Part shown: positions 44,098 to 57,800 of the stretch, piece after piece
How the letters are laid out: each line of letters begins with the position of its first letter
Numbering within the stretch: the first letter of the stretch is position 1
Source: Pseudomonas weihenstephanensis
GTDB lineage: Bacteria; Pseudomonadota; Gammaproteobacteria; Pseudomonadales; Pseudomonadaceae
Direction of reading: 5' to 3'
NCBI RefSeq assembly: GCF_001043055.1
Contig: NZ_JYLF01000009.1
Coordinates: forward strand, 62,001-126,000
DNA: 64,000 nt
The notes under the pieces: model-generated
The model's database searches: none
Seen by the model: the letters and a program-made list of their open reading frames with translations, nothing else
Told to the model about the DNA's origin: nothing
Made by a program: the position numbers and the translations under genes

Positions 44098-46395
44098 TTA
44101 CAGGTTCTCGTAGCGGTTCATGTCCAGCACGCCCGCCTCCACCGGATCGGTTTCGTTGATGTACTCGCCGATATCGTGAAAGTACTGCCAGAACTGTGGA
44201 TGGCTACGGCGAATGCCCCAGCGCTGCACAATCGCGTCAAAACTCGCCTGATCCTGGCTCTTCTCCATCGCCTCGACGAATGCCTCTACTTCCCCCGCCG
44301 GGATATTGAGCATGAAGTTAGGGTAACTGCTCAGTACCCCCGGATAGATCGTCAAGGTGTCCAGCCCTGGCTGCAAACGGTATTCCTCACCCAACATAAA
44401 CGCCACGTTGGTGTGCGCCCGGTTGCGCAACATGCTGTACATCTCACGTTTGCCGTCAGCGGCTTCGATACGCAGCAGGGTGGCTTCAGGCAATTGATTG
44501 ATCACTGCCAAACCGGCAGCTGGGCGCGACACCAGGCGGCTCAACGATTGCTCGGCATACTGGAACGCCTGGGCAATACCCGTACGCGAACAATACGCAC
44601 CGGTGCACCGGTTGATCGGGTCAGGCCGCGCATTCAGGGTGCCGGTACGCTCAATCAGCTTGAGTGCAAAGTCGCGTTTGGGGTCCACCGGATTAAGCTT
44701 GATCCCGGTCGGGGTGTCAGTGTCGATCTTTTGATAATCCATCCACATCTTCAGCTTGCCACTGTTCTGATACCAGTCGCCGAGGATGTCAGCGCGCGCA
44801 TCGGCGGGCATCAGCCGCAGAAAGTTCACCTCTGCACCGTTGCGAATCAGGTCAAAGTACAAACGTGTCTGCGCCTGATGCGAGACATTGCCGAACACAT
44901 CAAAGTTGACCGCCAGCTGATAGTAAGTCCGTTCAAGCAGCGGATAGTCGAACAACCACATAGTTTGCGGAACTTCACCGATCAACCCTTTGCTGACGCT
45001 GGCACTGTCAAAGTGGCGGAAGATCGTCAGCAGCGCGTTATCGTTACCCGCCCACAGGGTCGACCAACTGGGTGGTGGCATTTCGGCATAAGCGCTCTGG
45101 CGCAGTTCTTCATACTCGTTACGCTTGTCGCGGTAGTTGTGCCACAACGAAATGACACTGCCAACGTCATCGATTTGCCCCGGCATGGCCAGCAATGGCG
45201 TGGCCTTGCCGCGATAAGCTGCATCCGTCACATAACGGTCACGGGCGGGTTCCTGGAACACGGTCCAGAAATTATCGCGAATCACGTCGGTGGCAATTTG
45301 CCCGCGGCACACCGGCCCGCGAATGAAGGTGCGAACGAAATACTCCGCGTTGTCGAGCATGAACTGATATCGGGCCACCGCCGGGATCGCTTCAAAGGTC
45401 TCAAACGGGTTGGCGCGACCACGCGGGCCGTAACCCGGCAGTTTGGCCGCATGCCAGTCACCGCTGTAAAACAGCTGTTTGACCCGTGCCAGCTTGCTCG
45501 CCCCCATTGGATAAGTAATGTGGGTTTTGTGAACGATCACGCCTTGTACCGGCATCAACCGGTAATAAAAGGTGGTGCCCGGGTCGTCATTCGGGCGACG
45601 GGTGGCGATCAGATCAATGGGCTGCCCACTGGGCGTGCGCGAGCGTACCCACTGGAAATAATGCCCGGGCAGGCCATTGTCGAAATAGGCATGCGCGAGG
45701 AACAAGTGCTCGTATAGCCAGCGGGCTACCAGCGCTTCAGTTGATCCGGGGCGATTAAGTAACTCTTCCCACTCCCCTATTTGCGTGGCTTCGGTGGCTG
45801 TCGGCTTGATGGCGTTCTGATCAACTGGTGCACCCTGAGCCAACCACGTCTGGACCGTCATGTACTGCTGATCGGTCAAGCCGGTTACGGCCAGCGGCAT
45901 GCCTTCCTTGGGATGCTTTTGTGCGTAGTCATTGAATTCGTCCGGCGCCGGGCAACTGTTTTCACGGTTAAGCCCCAGCACGATGTCTTCAGGCAGCTTG
46001 GCATTGGGCGTCAGCGGCGTGCGGTGGCCCAATTCGAGCATGCGCGCCATCAATGCGGCCTGCGCGCCCTGTGCGTCGAGCACGGAGTAAAAGCCCTTGT
46101 TACGCCACGCCTGCGGGCCGCTGGCATCGTAAAAAATTCGCGTCGGTGGTACGGCCGAGGTGCGATCGCCCTGATAGACCGGCACTTTGCTCGCACCGCG
46201 GGTGGCGCCCTCCGCGCTCCCGAGATTGAGCTGGCACGCCGCATCGTTACACGCGTGGCAAGCCACGCATTTTTCAGTGAGGATCGGCTGGATATCCCGG
46301 GTATACGAGATAGCCGGACTTACAAGCGGGGTTTGGCCCAACGCTGTACTGCACACCACCAGCGTCACGGCGCCGGTGAGTAGGCGAAAAAACAT
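44098..46395 (-). CDS. cti: Cti, periplasmic cis/trans fatty acid isomerase
   Basis: Converts cis to trans unsaturated acyl chains in membrane phospholipids, a rapid response to solvents, heat and salt known from Pseudomonas and Vibrio. 765 residues. A signal peptide ends near ALG (about residue 20), followed by a cytochrome c-type heme site CVACH (43-47). The large remaining domain contains PDEFNDYAQKHPKEGMPLAVTGL and MTVQTWLAQGAP, as in known Cti. The ATG is confirmed by the adjoining signal peptide. It is divergent from metH, with a MetR-type palindrome about 60 bases before its start. Confidence 0.95.
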   Translation of the reverse strand: MFFRLLTGAVTLVVCSTALGQTPLVSPAISYTRDIQPILTEKCVACHACNDAACQLNLGSAEGATRGASKVPVYQGDRTSAVPPTRIFYDASGPQAWRNKGFYSVLDAQGAQAALMARMLELGHRTPLTPNAKLPEDIVLGLNRENSCPAPDEFNDYAQKHPKEGMPLAVTGLTDQQYMTVQTWLAQGAPVDQNAIKPTATEATQIGEWEELLNRPGSTEALVARWLYEHLFLAHAYFDNGLPGHYFQWVRSRTPSGQPIDLIATRRPNDDPGTTFYYRLMPVQGVIVHKTHITYPMGASKLARVKQLFYSGDWHAAKLPGYGPRGRANPFETFEAIPAVARYQFMLDNAEYFVRTFIRGPVCRGQIATDVIRDNFWTVFQEPARDRYVTDAAYRGKATPLLAMPGQIDDVGSVISLWHNYRDKRNEYEELRQSAYAEMPPPSWSTLWAGNDNALLTIFRHFDSASVSKGLIGEVPQTMWLFDYPLLERTYYQLAVNFDVFGNVSHQAQTRLYFDLIRNGAEVNFLRLMPADARADILGDWYQNSGKLKMWMDYQKIDTDTPTGIKLNPVDPKRDFALKLIERTGTLNARPDPINRCTGAYCSRTGIAQAFQYAEQSLSRLVSRPAAGLAVINQLPEATLLRIEAADGKREMYSMLRNRAHTNVAFMLGEEYRLQPGLDTLTIYPGVLSSYPNFMLNIPAGEVEAFVEAMEKSQDQASFDAIVQRWGIRRSHPQFWQYFHDIGEYINETDPVEAGVLDMNRYENL

Positions 46396-46455
46396 GTGCC
46401 ATTGTCCTGATATTAAAAATGTCGCGATTCTACCCGTCGAAGGCTCGCATCAACA

Positions 46456-46468
46456 TGAATGAAATTCA
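46456..46468. promoter_or_regulatory. MetR-type binding site between cti and metH
   Basis: TGAATGAAATTCA fits the MetR consensus TGAA-N5-TTCA with an A at the central position. It sits in a longer perfect palindrome: ACATGAAT (46453-46460) and ATTCATGT (46464-46471). It is 80 bases before the metH ATG, the right place for activation by MetR and homocysteine. Confidence 0.6.
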
Positions 46469-46547
46469 TGTAAATTAGCGAACGATCAAATCCCACGCAG
46501 GTTTGTTATGATTTGCCATCTTTTGCATGGCTCTAACAGGTAGTCCT

Positions 46548-50258
<3,711 letters not shown>

Positions 50259-50261
50259 TTG

Positions 50262-50316
50262 TGTAGCAAGCGCTACATTGTGCGCGCGCTGCCACCGCTT
50301 AACAGGTGGCAGCGCG
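50262..50316. terminator. Tandem hairpins between metH and the NEL-tail gene
   Basis: Two perfect stems in the gap between convergent genes: TGTAGC/GCTACA (50262-50277, 4-nt loop) and the stronger 12-bp CGCGCTGCCACC/GGTGGCAGCGCG (50285-50316, 8-nt loop). Neither has a T run on either strand, but the position suggests transcript-end function for both genes. Confidence 0.55.
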
Positions 50317-50324
50317 TACACGGC

Positions 50325-50684
50325 TCAGTCGTCTGCAACCTGTGAGCGCTCACGCTCCGTGAGCTGCGTGAGCAATTGCTTGCGTTCGGCGGCGTTTTTC
50401 TTACCTAAAGCATCGACGGCCTTACTGTAGGCGTCATCGATGGCGGTAAAACGCTCCTCCAATCCATCTCTCTCGCTGAGTTGAAGTTGTTCCGACGCCA
50501 AAAAGTCATCCGGGTATTTAGACTTTAAGAAGTCAACCCAGTACTCACGCCCCAATAATTGCGCCATAAACGCGGGCGTCTCTTCAGCCGCAATGACCTC
50601 CAGGTAAGCGCGCTCGATTGCTTCTGGCGTGACTTTCGCTATGTTTCTGTACAGCATGGCATTGAGTCTCTCCTGATAACTCAC
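50325..50684 (-). CDS. Stand-alone protein resembling the C-terminal tail of a NEL domain
   Basis: A 119-residue cytoplasmic, mostly helical protein. Residues 18-64 (VTPEAIERAYLEV... to KYPDDFLAS) align without gaps to the tail of the LRR-NEL protein at 54827-59929 (VTQEELDAGEAYV... to KKYPESFKAS), with 18 of 47 identical by my count, and the following helices also correspond. The NEL catalytic Cys region is missing. It starts at GTG with GAGG upstream and an in-frame stop just before, so it is a complete short gene rather than an obvious end of a longer one. It could be a remnant of a deleted effector, or a small regulator that mimics or binds the NEL tail. Function unknown. Confidence 0.7.
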   Translation of the reverse strand: MSYQERLNAMLYRNIAKVTPEAIERAYLEVIAAEETPAFMAQLLGREYWVDFLKSKYPDDFLASEQLQLSERDGLEERFTAIDDAYSKAVDALGKKNAAERKQLLTQLTERERSQVADD

Positions 50685-50830
50685 GGGGGAGCCTCAGTAA
50701 AACGAAAAACCCAGTGCTGATGAGGTACATAAATAGAGCGTTTGCACACCGGCCGTCTTCAATTGCACCGTATTAATGGCCTTTGACTATCCTCAACTCA
50801 GTGCATATCGAATGGACAGGTGAGGACCTT

Positions 50831-51046
50831 ATGGACGATCCCGACAACAATCCGCCCACTTTTTGGCAAGTTCTGCACAGCGTGATGGCCGCTGCTTTCG
50901 GGGTGCAAAGCGCAAAAAACAGAGCACGAGACTTTACCCACGGTAAACCCAGCCAGTTCTTGATTCTAGGTTTGCTGTTTACCGGGGTATTCGCGCTGAC
51001 GTTGTACGCCATTGTCAGGTTGGTCCTGCACCTGTCGGGCGTTTAA
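50831..51046 (+). CDS. DUF2970 small membrane protein
   Basis: A 71-residue protein with the DUF2970 pattern: PPTFWQVLHSVMAAAFGVQSAKNRARDF, followed by a C-terminal membrane helix (FLILGLLFTGVFALTLYAIVRLVL). The family is widespread in beta- and gammaproteobacteria with no known function. The ATG at 50831 has GAGGA five bases upstream; a longer frame from 50783 lacks support. It overlaps the convergent periplasmic-binding-protein gene by four bases at the stop codons. Confidence 0.85.
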   Translation: MDDPDNNPPTFWQVLHSVMAAAFGVQSAKNRARDFTHGKPSQFLILGLLFTGVFALTLYAIVRLVLHLSGV

Positions 51047-52134
51047 GGGGCGTTAAGCAGCGATTTAAGGCTGAAAGGGTAAACATAGCTGTCAGGTTTT
51101 CCCTGTGCCGAAAACCGCTTGAATGGCAACTGGTAATTCTGCTCGCGCGTGATGCTCAGCAGGTGCTTGGCTTGTTCGACATCAATCAGTTGCAACAAAG
51201 GTACTTGGCGATCTCGCCCACCAAAACGGGTGAAATCGATGCCTTTGGCATCGTCATTGAGCAGGACCATCGCCCAGCCCCCCAACGTGAAGTGCCCGGC
51301 CACCAGCGCACTCAAGCGCCCGTCGATCCGAGCTTCAAGCGCGGGGATGGAACTGTTGACCGCGCTGAACAACATGTCACGCCCCGGAACGCGGCCGGCT
51401 TCTTGCGCGGCGTGCATGGCACCAAACGCCATTTCGTCATTGGCTGACCACACCAACGCAGTGTCGGGGTAGCGTTTAAACAACTGCGTTGCCTGTTCGT
51501 AAGCGCGCTGCTGACTCCACTCGCCGTAAACCATTTGGCGCAAGCGCACCTGCGGGTGCTCGCGTAGCGCGCGCAGCATGCCTTTTTCCCGCCAGCGCGA
51601 TGCCGGGGTATTTTTCACGCCTAAAAAGGCCACGAGATCCAACGTCTTGGCCGGTCCCAACGCCGCATGCTGGCGCACCAACTCATTAAGCATCAGGTAG
51701 CCGCCCTCCTCGTCGTTGGTCACCATGCTGCCCACCCAGGTTGAATAGTTACCCGCATCCGGGCCGACCATTTGTATTTGCTCACCGGTCAGCCCGTTAT
51801 TAACCATGAACAGCTTTACGCCGCTGCCTTGTGAGAGACGCAGGATTTGCGGGGCAATGTATTGCTCGTTGACGAAGACCAAGTAATCGGGACGGCGCGC
51901 TCCTTGCAGCGCTGCTCGCGCCTGAGCGATTGATGTATCAGGCGAGCGCCCGGCGTATTGCACCTCCAGGTGCATGCCTAAATCCTGGGCCGCCGCCTGC
52001 ATGAACTGCGAATAGCTCACCCAAAAAGTTTCATCAGCGTTGCCGGGGTTAAGAAACAACACCGTCGCGCTGTGAGCCACCATCGAAAATGGCAGGCACA
52101 GCACGACTACGCATTGGCGCAAAAACTTGAGCAT
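51043..52134 (-). CDS. Periplasmic substrate-binding protein (sugar-binding-protein type)
   Basis: A 363-residue protein with a signal peptide (MLKFLRQCVVVLCLPFSMVAHSA) and a two-lobed type I periplasmic-binding fold: TVLFLNPGNADETFW, LVFVNEQYIAPQ, VAFLGVKNTPASRWREKG, ALVWSANDEMAFGAMHAAQEAG. These are the features of Peripla_BP_4 proteins of the ribose/autoinducer-2 type. No permease or ATPase gene is nearby, so it may feed a sensor or a distant transporter rather than form a local ABC system. The ATG at 52134, with AGGTGA upstream, opens the signal peptide cleanly; extension to 52221 would bury it. Confidence 0.8.
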   Translation of the reverse strand: MLKFLRQCVVVLCLPFSMVAHSATVLFLNPGNADETFWVSYSQFMQAAAQDLGMHLEVQYAGRSPDTSIAQARAALQGARRPDYLVFVNEQYIAPQILRLSQGSGVKLFMVNNGLTGEQIQMVGPDAGNYSTWVGSMVTNDEEGGYLMLNELVRQHAALGPAKTLDLVAFLGVKNTPASRWREKGMLRALREHPQVRLRQMVYGEWSQQRAYEQATQLFKRYPDTALVWSANDEMAFGAMHAAQEAGRVPGRDMLFSAVNSSIPALEARIDGRLSALVAGHFTLGGWAMVLLNDDAKGIDFTRFGGRDRQVPLLQLIDVEQAKHLLSITREQNYQLPFKRFSAQGKPDSYVYPFSLKSLLNAP

Positions 52135-52262
52135 TGTCACCTGTTCCTGAACATTGAACCATCTGGTAGCTGGCACAATACCACTAGACAGCTGGCCCGC
52201 TGTCGCTTGCCCGGTAATCAATCGCTCTGGAATGGAGCAGGTGTTGCCCCTTCATGCTCAGG

Positions 52263-52376
52263 TCACTGGCGGCTGACCCAAAAAACCGCCGCCGCCACGA
52301 CCAAAACAATCATAAAAAAAATGGCCCAAGCATCGACCTTGCTGTCGCTTTTACGCACTTTGACTGGAGTACTCAT
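52263..52376 (-). CDS. 37-residue single-helix membrane protein
   Basis: A short gene with AAAAAGG seven bases before its ATG. The peptide has a basic, polar N terminus (MSTPVKVRKSDSKVDAW) and one strongly hydrophobic helix (AIFFMIVLVVAAAVFWV), ending SRQ. That arrangement is a typical small inner-membrane protein with the N terminus inside. It is 129 bp before the binding-protein gene on the same strand. I do not recognise a named family. Confidence 0.65.
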   Translation of the reverse strand: MSTPVKVRKSDSKVDAWAIFFMIVLVVAAAVFWVSRQ

Positions 52377-52616
52377 CGCATCGCCTTTTTTCGGTTTTAT
52401 GGGTGAATGCTTGAAGACTTTAATCAGTTAAGTTGAGCAATGCCCACAGCACAAGTAAGTGATTGAGAATCAGCCTCTTATAGTCGATTTGGTTCTTTAC
52501 ATATGCTTAAACATCACTTTTGCGCATAACTGCAAACTGGTATCGTGCCTCGCTCCGTGGGGAGTGCGCGGCCGTGCGCGCAGATAAGCTGTCAGCAGCC
52601 TGAGAACAGGACCTAT

Positions 52617-54275
52617 ATGTACGTATATGACGAGTACGATCAGCGGATCATCGAGGACCGCGTAAAGCAGTTCCGGGATCAGACCCGACGCTATCTGGCA
52701 GGTGAGCTGAGCGAAGAAGAGTTCCGCCCCCTGCGCCTGCAAAATGGCCTTTATGTTCAACGCTTTGCCCCGATGCTGCGGGTTGCCGTGCCTTATGGCC
52801 AACTCACCTCGCGTCAAGCGCGGATGATGGCCAAGATCGCCCGCGACTACGACAAGGGCTATGCCCACATCAGTACCCGCCAGAACGTGCAGTTCAACTG
52901 GCCGGCGCTCGAAGACGTGCCGGACATTCTGCAAGAGCTGGCCACTGTGCAAATGCACGCCATTCAGACCAGCGGCAACTGCTTGCGTAACGTCACCACT
53001 GACCAGTTCGCCGGTGTTGCCGCCGATGAATTGATCGACTCACGCCCCTGGTGTGAGATCGTCCGTCAGTGGACGACCTTCCACCCCGAATTCGCTTACT
53101 TGCCGCGCAAATTCAAAATCGCAATCAACGGTTCTGCTTCAGACCGTGCGGCCATTGAAGTGCATGACATCGGTCTTGAACCCGTGTTCAACGAAGCCGG
53201 CGAGCTGGGCTTTCGTGTACTGGTTGGCGGCGGCTTGGGCCGTACGCCCGTGATTGGTTCGTTTATTAACGAATTCCTGCCGTGGCAACACCTGCTCAGC
53301 TACCTGGAGTCCATTCTGCGGGTGTACAACCGCTATGGCCGTCGGGACAACAAGTACAAGGCGCGGATCAAGATTCTGGTCAAGGCCCTGACGCCTGAAG
53401 TGTTCGCAGAGCGGGTTGAAGCCGAAATGGTTCACCTGCGCGGGGGGTCCACCACCCTGACCGAGGCCGAAGTGCAGCGAATTGCCAAGCACTTTGTCGA
53501 CCCCGACTACAAGGACTTGCCTGATTTCAGTGCCGAACTGGCAGAGCTTGACGCCCAGCACCCAGGCTTCGCTCGCTGGCGCACCCGCAACACCCTGGCC
53601 CACAAAAAGCCGGGCTATGTCGCTGTTACCCTGTCGCTCAAACCGACGGGCGTTGCTCCAGGCGATGTGACAGACAAGCAGTGGGACGGCATTGCCGACA
53701 TGGCCGATCGCTACAGCTTTGGCCAACTGCGAACCTCTCACGAGCAGAACATCATTCTGGCCGACGTTGAACAAAGCCAGTTGTTCACCATGTGGGGTGA
53801 ACTGCGTGAGCAGGGTTTCGCCACGCCAAACATTGGCTTGCTGACCGACATGATCTGCTGCCCGGGCGGGGATTTTTGCTCGCTGGCCAACGCCAAGTCG
53901 ATCCCGATTGCCGAATCGATCCAGCGCCGCTTTGACGACCTGGATTACCTGTTCGACATTGGTGAGCTTGACCTGAACATTTCCGGTTGCATGAATGCCT
54001 GTGGCCACCACCATGTGGGGCACATCGGCATTCTGGGCGTGGACAAAAAAGGCGCCGAGTTCTATCAGGTATCGCTGGGTGGCAGCGCCAGCCGTGACGC
54101 GAGCCTGGGCAAGATCCTCGGGCCCTCGTTCGCTCAGGACGACATGCCGGATGTGATTGAAAAACTGATCGACGTTTACGTTGAAAAACGCAACGAAGAC
54201 GAGCGCTTTATCGACACCTATCAACGTATTGGCATCGATCCCTTCAAGGAGCGCGTCTATGCAACGAATCATTAA
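52617..54275 (+). CDS. cysI: Assimilatory sulfite reductase hemoprotein (CysI type)
   Basis: Siroheme/[4Fe-4S] enzyme reducing sulfite to sulfide. 552 residues, the size of the single-subunit Pseudomonas form. Two ferredoxin-like halves with siroheme-binding segments (HISTRQNVQFNW; TSGNCLRNVTTDQFAG) and the cluster ligands CPGGDFC (C-x5-C) and CMNAC (C-x3-C). The ATG at 52617 has AGGA five bases upstream; an extension to 52545 adds unrelated residues. The leader (52440-52616) is AT-rich and probably contains CysB sites, which are too degenerate to call. A ferredoxin-nitrite reductase is the main alternative; the DUF934 partner favours sulfite reduction. Confidence 0.92.
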   Translation: MYVYDEYDQRIIEDRVKQFRDQTRRYLAGELSEEEFRPLRLQNGLYVQRFAPMLRVAVPYGQLTSRQARMMAKIARDYDKGYAHISTRQNVQFNWPALEDVPDILQELATVQMHAIQTSGNCLRNVTTDQFAGVAADELIDSRPWCEIVRQWTTFHPEFAYLPRKFKIAINGSASDRAAIEVHDIGLEPVFNEAGELGFRVLVGGGLGRTPVIGSFINEFLPWQHLLSYLESILRVYNRYGRRDNKYKARIKILVKALTPEVFAERVEAEMVHLRGGSTTLTEAEVQRIAKHFVDPDYKDLPDFSAELAELDAQHPGFARWRTRNTLAHKKPGYVAVTLSLKPTGVAPGDVTDKQWDGIADMADRYSFGQLRTSHEQNIILADVEQSQLFTMWGELREQGFATPNIGLLTDMICCPGGDFCSLANAKSIPIAESIQRRFDDLDYLFDIGELDLNISGCMNACGHHHVGHIGILGVDKKGAEFYQVSLGGSASRDASLGKILGPSFAQDDMPDVIEKLIDVYVEKRNEDERFIDTYQRIGIDPFKERVYATNH

Positions 54276-54753
54276 AAACAACGAAGTGATCGATGAAACT
54301 TGGCATTTACTGCCAAAAGGCACGAACTTCGACGATATCTCTAACTGTGATGACCTGATCGTTCCACTCGCGTTGTGGCGCGAGCACGGTCCGGCGCTCA
54401 GGGCACGCGATGGGGGCCTGGGCGTGTGGCTGGACAGTGACGAAGAGGCCGAAGAGCTTGGCAGTGACGTCGCGAACTTTCAGGTCATAGCCCTGAACTT
54501 CCCGGCCTTTACTGACGGGCGTAGTTACTCCAACGCCCGTCTGCTGCGAGATCGCTACGGCTACAAAGGTGAACTGCGCGCCATTGGTGATGTACTGCGC
54601 GATCAGTTGTTCTACCTGCACCGCTGTGGGTTTGATGCCTTTGCTATCCGGGCCGATAAAGACCCGTACGAAGCGCTTGAAGGTTTGAAAGATTTCAGCG
54701 TGACGTATCAAGCATCGACCGACGAGCCGCAACCGCTTTTCCGTCGCCGCTGA
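54259..54753 (+). CDS. DUF934 protein, partner of the sulfite reductase
   Basis: A 164-residue protein of the DUF934 family, which regularly follows cysI or cysH in proteobacteria and is presumed to help sulfate/sulfite assimilation; no reaction is proven. Landmarks are VPLALWREHGPAL, VWLDSDEEAEELG, the FPAFTDGRSYSNARLLRDRYGYKGELRAIGDVLRDQLFYLHRCGFDAF core and YQASTDEPQPLFRRR. AAGGAG lies before the ATG at 54259, inside the last codons of cysI (17-base overlap), so translation is coupled. Confidence 0.9.
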   Translation: MQRIIKNNEVIDETWHLLPKGTNFDDISNCDDLIVPLALWREHGPALRARDGGLGVWLDSDEEAEELGSDVANFQVIALNFPAFTDGRSYSNARLLRDRYGYKGELRAIGDVLRDQLFYLHRCGFDAFAIRADKDPYEALEGLKDFSVTYQASTDEPQPLFRRR

Positions 54754-54763
54754 GCCCCGTGAT

Positions 54764-54803
54764 GGCCCTGACTGATTGAATGAATGAATGATTGAGTCAG
54801 GCC
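54764..54803. repeat. Inverted repeat with TGAA microrepeats after the DUF934 gene
   Basis: GGCCCTGACT (54764-54773) and AGTCAGGCC (54795-54803) pair with one bulged base around a 21-nt loop made largely of repeated TGAA/TGAT units. It lies between two convergent genes and may terminate either, though no T run follows. Confidence 0.45.
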
Positions 54804-54826
54804 GCACTTTAGCCCCCATTGAAGGT

Positions 54827-57800
54827 TTAAGGCATGGCGGGGAACATCAGCTCAGGGTGCTCTTGGATCTCCTGACGGGTCAGCCGAGTGGCCAACGCCA
54901 CTCTGGACTGACTGTGTGCGCCTGCAATTGACTCTGCTTGTGAAGCATATTCATCACTCGACACACTCTCACGCGCCGTGAAAAGCCTATCCATGTATTG
55001 CTGATGTGGAATATCTGATGCTTTAAAACTTTCCGGGTATTTTTTCTCCAAAAAAGCCGTCCAAAAATCCCTCGCGACAATACTCGCCGTGAGTGCTGCA
55101 GATGTTTCCTGAGCCATTACATAGGCCTCGCCAGCGTCTAACTCCTCTTGTGTAACGTTGGCAACATTCACAAAGCGCATACTCTCGGGCCTGTTGGGCA
55201 AGTTCAGCGTCTCTGCCAAACGAATGTGGTAGTACATCTGTATTTCAAGTGGATCGATTTGCGCCAAATGGTTTTCCAGCCACACAGGACTAAGCCTTTC
55301 TGCCAGCGCAAGCCCTTCTGGCGAGCCGAGCCGGTACGCAACACCCTGGCGGTCTTGTGGCGTCATTTCACTGACCGGACCGGCCGAAAAATCAGGGCTT
55401 ATCGCATCGCTCAGTTGTTGCAGTTGCTCTACAGCCTCCAAGGCAAGCGCACGTACCCGCGCCTTACGTAGCGCAATAACGGATTCAACATGCTCGTTAA
55501 GCTGCTCAATCCTGAATAACCCCCGGGCCAGTTTCAGGAGTTGCTGCTCGGTCTGCGGCTGGTGTTCAGCCATATAGATTTGTTGTTGCAGTTCAATGTC
55601 CGCAAACACCATTGCAATGCCATCTGAACACGTGCGCGGGTGGGTGCTGACCTCAAACACTCGACTGCGCAAGCCGCTGTTTTCATGCATGGCATTCACC
55701 AGCGCCCAGACGCGCAGGCGCAAATTTTCACGCTCGTGTAAAAATTGCGAGGACTCACTCAGGTCTTCCAGTACCCGAAAAAAATCCGATGCGTACTCGG
55801 CGCTGTTCAAGTCTTGCCAGGCGGCGAGCTGCGCTGCGCTTGGCGCAACCGCCCAATGCGCAATGCCCTGCCGGGGCATGACATGATGACGCGGGATCGA
55901 TATTCCAAAATTAATGCCCTGCTCCCTTTGGTAGAGATAGAGACGGCGTAACGAATCGTTACTCAACGGGTTGTCGTGCAAAAACGTCACACGGTTAATG
56001 ACGTTGCGTTCGGCGGTTAGCACTTGCGATGGAACATGACTGATCGCATTGTCACGCAAGTCCACTATGTTTAGGTGCTCAAGCATCTCGATGCCTTCGG
56101 GCCACTGCGTAAGCCCGGTATAGCGCACATACAAATACTCAAGTGCTCTCATCTGGCTGATCATCAACCTGCTGCCTAACGGATTGCCCGTGAGGTTGAG
56201 TGACTTGAGCTTTGTCAGCCCTGCCAGCGTACGGGCGGCCTCAGGGGTTAATACAAGCTGATTCCCTCTGAGATCTAGATCCAGCAACTCGCTCATTTCA
56301 CCAATCGATCCGGGCAGCTCAACCAGCTTGTTTTGCTTGAGCGACAGGATCCGCAACTGGTGGAACTTATCAAGAAAGTGTGCAGGAAACGCCCCGCCCG
56401 GTGATTGGCTCAACCTCAACACATTGATATGCGCAAAGTCAGCCGACAACACGGGCAGACAGTCGACTGGCCAGGCATTCAGATCCAGTTCATAACCGAT
56501 ATGCCCACCTATGTGGGCGCTGGGCGTTAGCCGTCGCCAGGCGCGTATCAACACTTGGCTGATAGACCTTTTTACCTGTGCCGACACCTTAAAGCGCGGG
56601 GCGTTAAGCGGATGACTCCAGACCGTTGAGTTTTCCCACGCATGAAGTTCATGACGCAGTGTTTCAAGCTCAGCCTTAAGCGCACCTAATGCACGGGCAA
56701 TCTGCGCAGGAGGCAGTTTTAAGCGGTGCAAAAACTGCCCGGCCTGCTCATCGTTCATTAAGGGGTACAACTCCAACACTGCGTGTTTGAGCAACTGTGG
56801 CTGCACATCTGGCAACGTGTGCCCCGAACGGCCGCCCAGGGTATAACCGACCCGTCCGTCAGCTAATCGCATTGGTGATTTAAACCAGGGTTTGAGGGTA
56901 TGCATGCCCAATGCCTGTGCGCTTCGCTCACGCGCCTCAGTTGCTACCCTGGCAATTTTTGCTGTGAATGAGGCATACGGGTCTTGCGTTGAAAGCCCCA
57001 TCTCAGAGCGTTCATTGGCTGACAGCAGCGTCAGTACGCACTGCAACAATGACCGGGAGCTGTAGCTATCGGCTGAGGATGTTGCAAAGTATTCGTAACC
57101 CTGCGCACTCTTGAACAGTTCACGCACACGGCGGGCCGTTGCACTGCCTGCACTGTCGAGTTCAAGCCCAGTGGCCTTGTCTCGGATCACCACGCGCAGT
57201 TCTCTGGGCCAGCCGGGCAGCCAGGGTAAGGACTTCCACCCAAGCGCACTGCTGTCTTCAGAGCTCAAGGCATCATTAAACAAGCCCTCCAAAGCGCGGT
57301 TCAATCGCAGCGTTTGCACCAAAGAACGGGCCTCCTCCAGCACCGTCATGGGTAAACGCTCTTCGCGCTCAAGCAGACTGACTTGCTCGGCAGTCAAATG
57401 CTCCAGCAACTCAGTGATCACCACGGCCGACAAACTTGGAAATTGCCGTTTAACGATGCTCCCCGCAGAGGCAAGCGTTTCGCCTTCAAGGTAGAGAGAT
57501 GAGAACACCTCCTTTTTTTGTGTCTGCGTAAACTCTCCCAGGTGTTGAGCCAGCCTTTGAACTTGCAGTTCAAGCGATGACAGTTTTTGACCTAGCAAGC
57601 CTTCTATCTGATCCGGCGATAAACATTCCAGCGTTACGTTCAATAAGTCGCCCTGGGCCACCTGCGATTCAGTCACTTGCAGCCGTGGTAACCGAGAGAC
57701 TAAATCCTTTCCATACTCTTTATACGCCTGGCCATCGTCGCTGATCACGCGCAAGACACGGTCGGCTGGCCAGCCGGGCAGCCGAGGCAGTACGTTCAAC

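Noticed and set aside
44176..45717. Long 513-codon open frame on the plus strand opposite cti
   Set aside because: Exact antisense shadow of cti; composition is skewed to His/Arg/Gln/Val and no domain is visible. cti has a clear signal peptide and heme motif.
53139..54323. 394-codon minus-strand frame opposite cysI
   Set aside because: Antisense shadow; cysI carries all siroheme and Fe-S ligands on the other strand.
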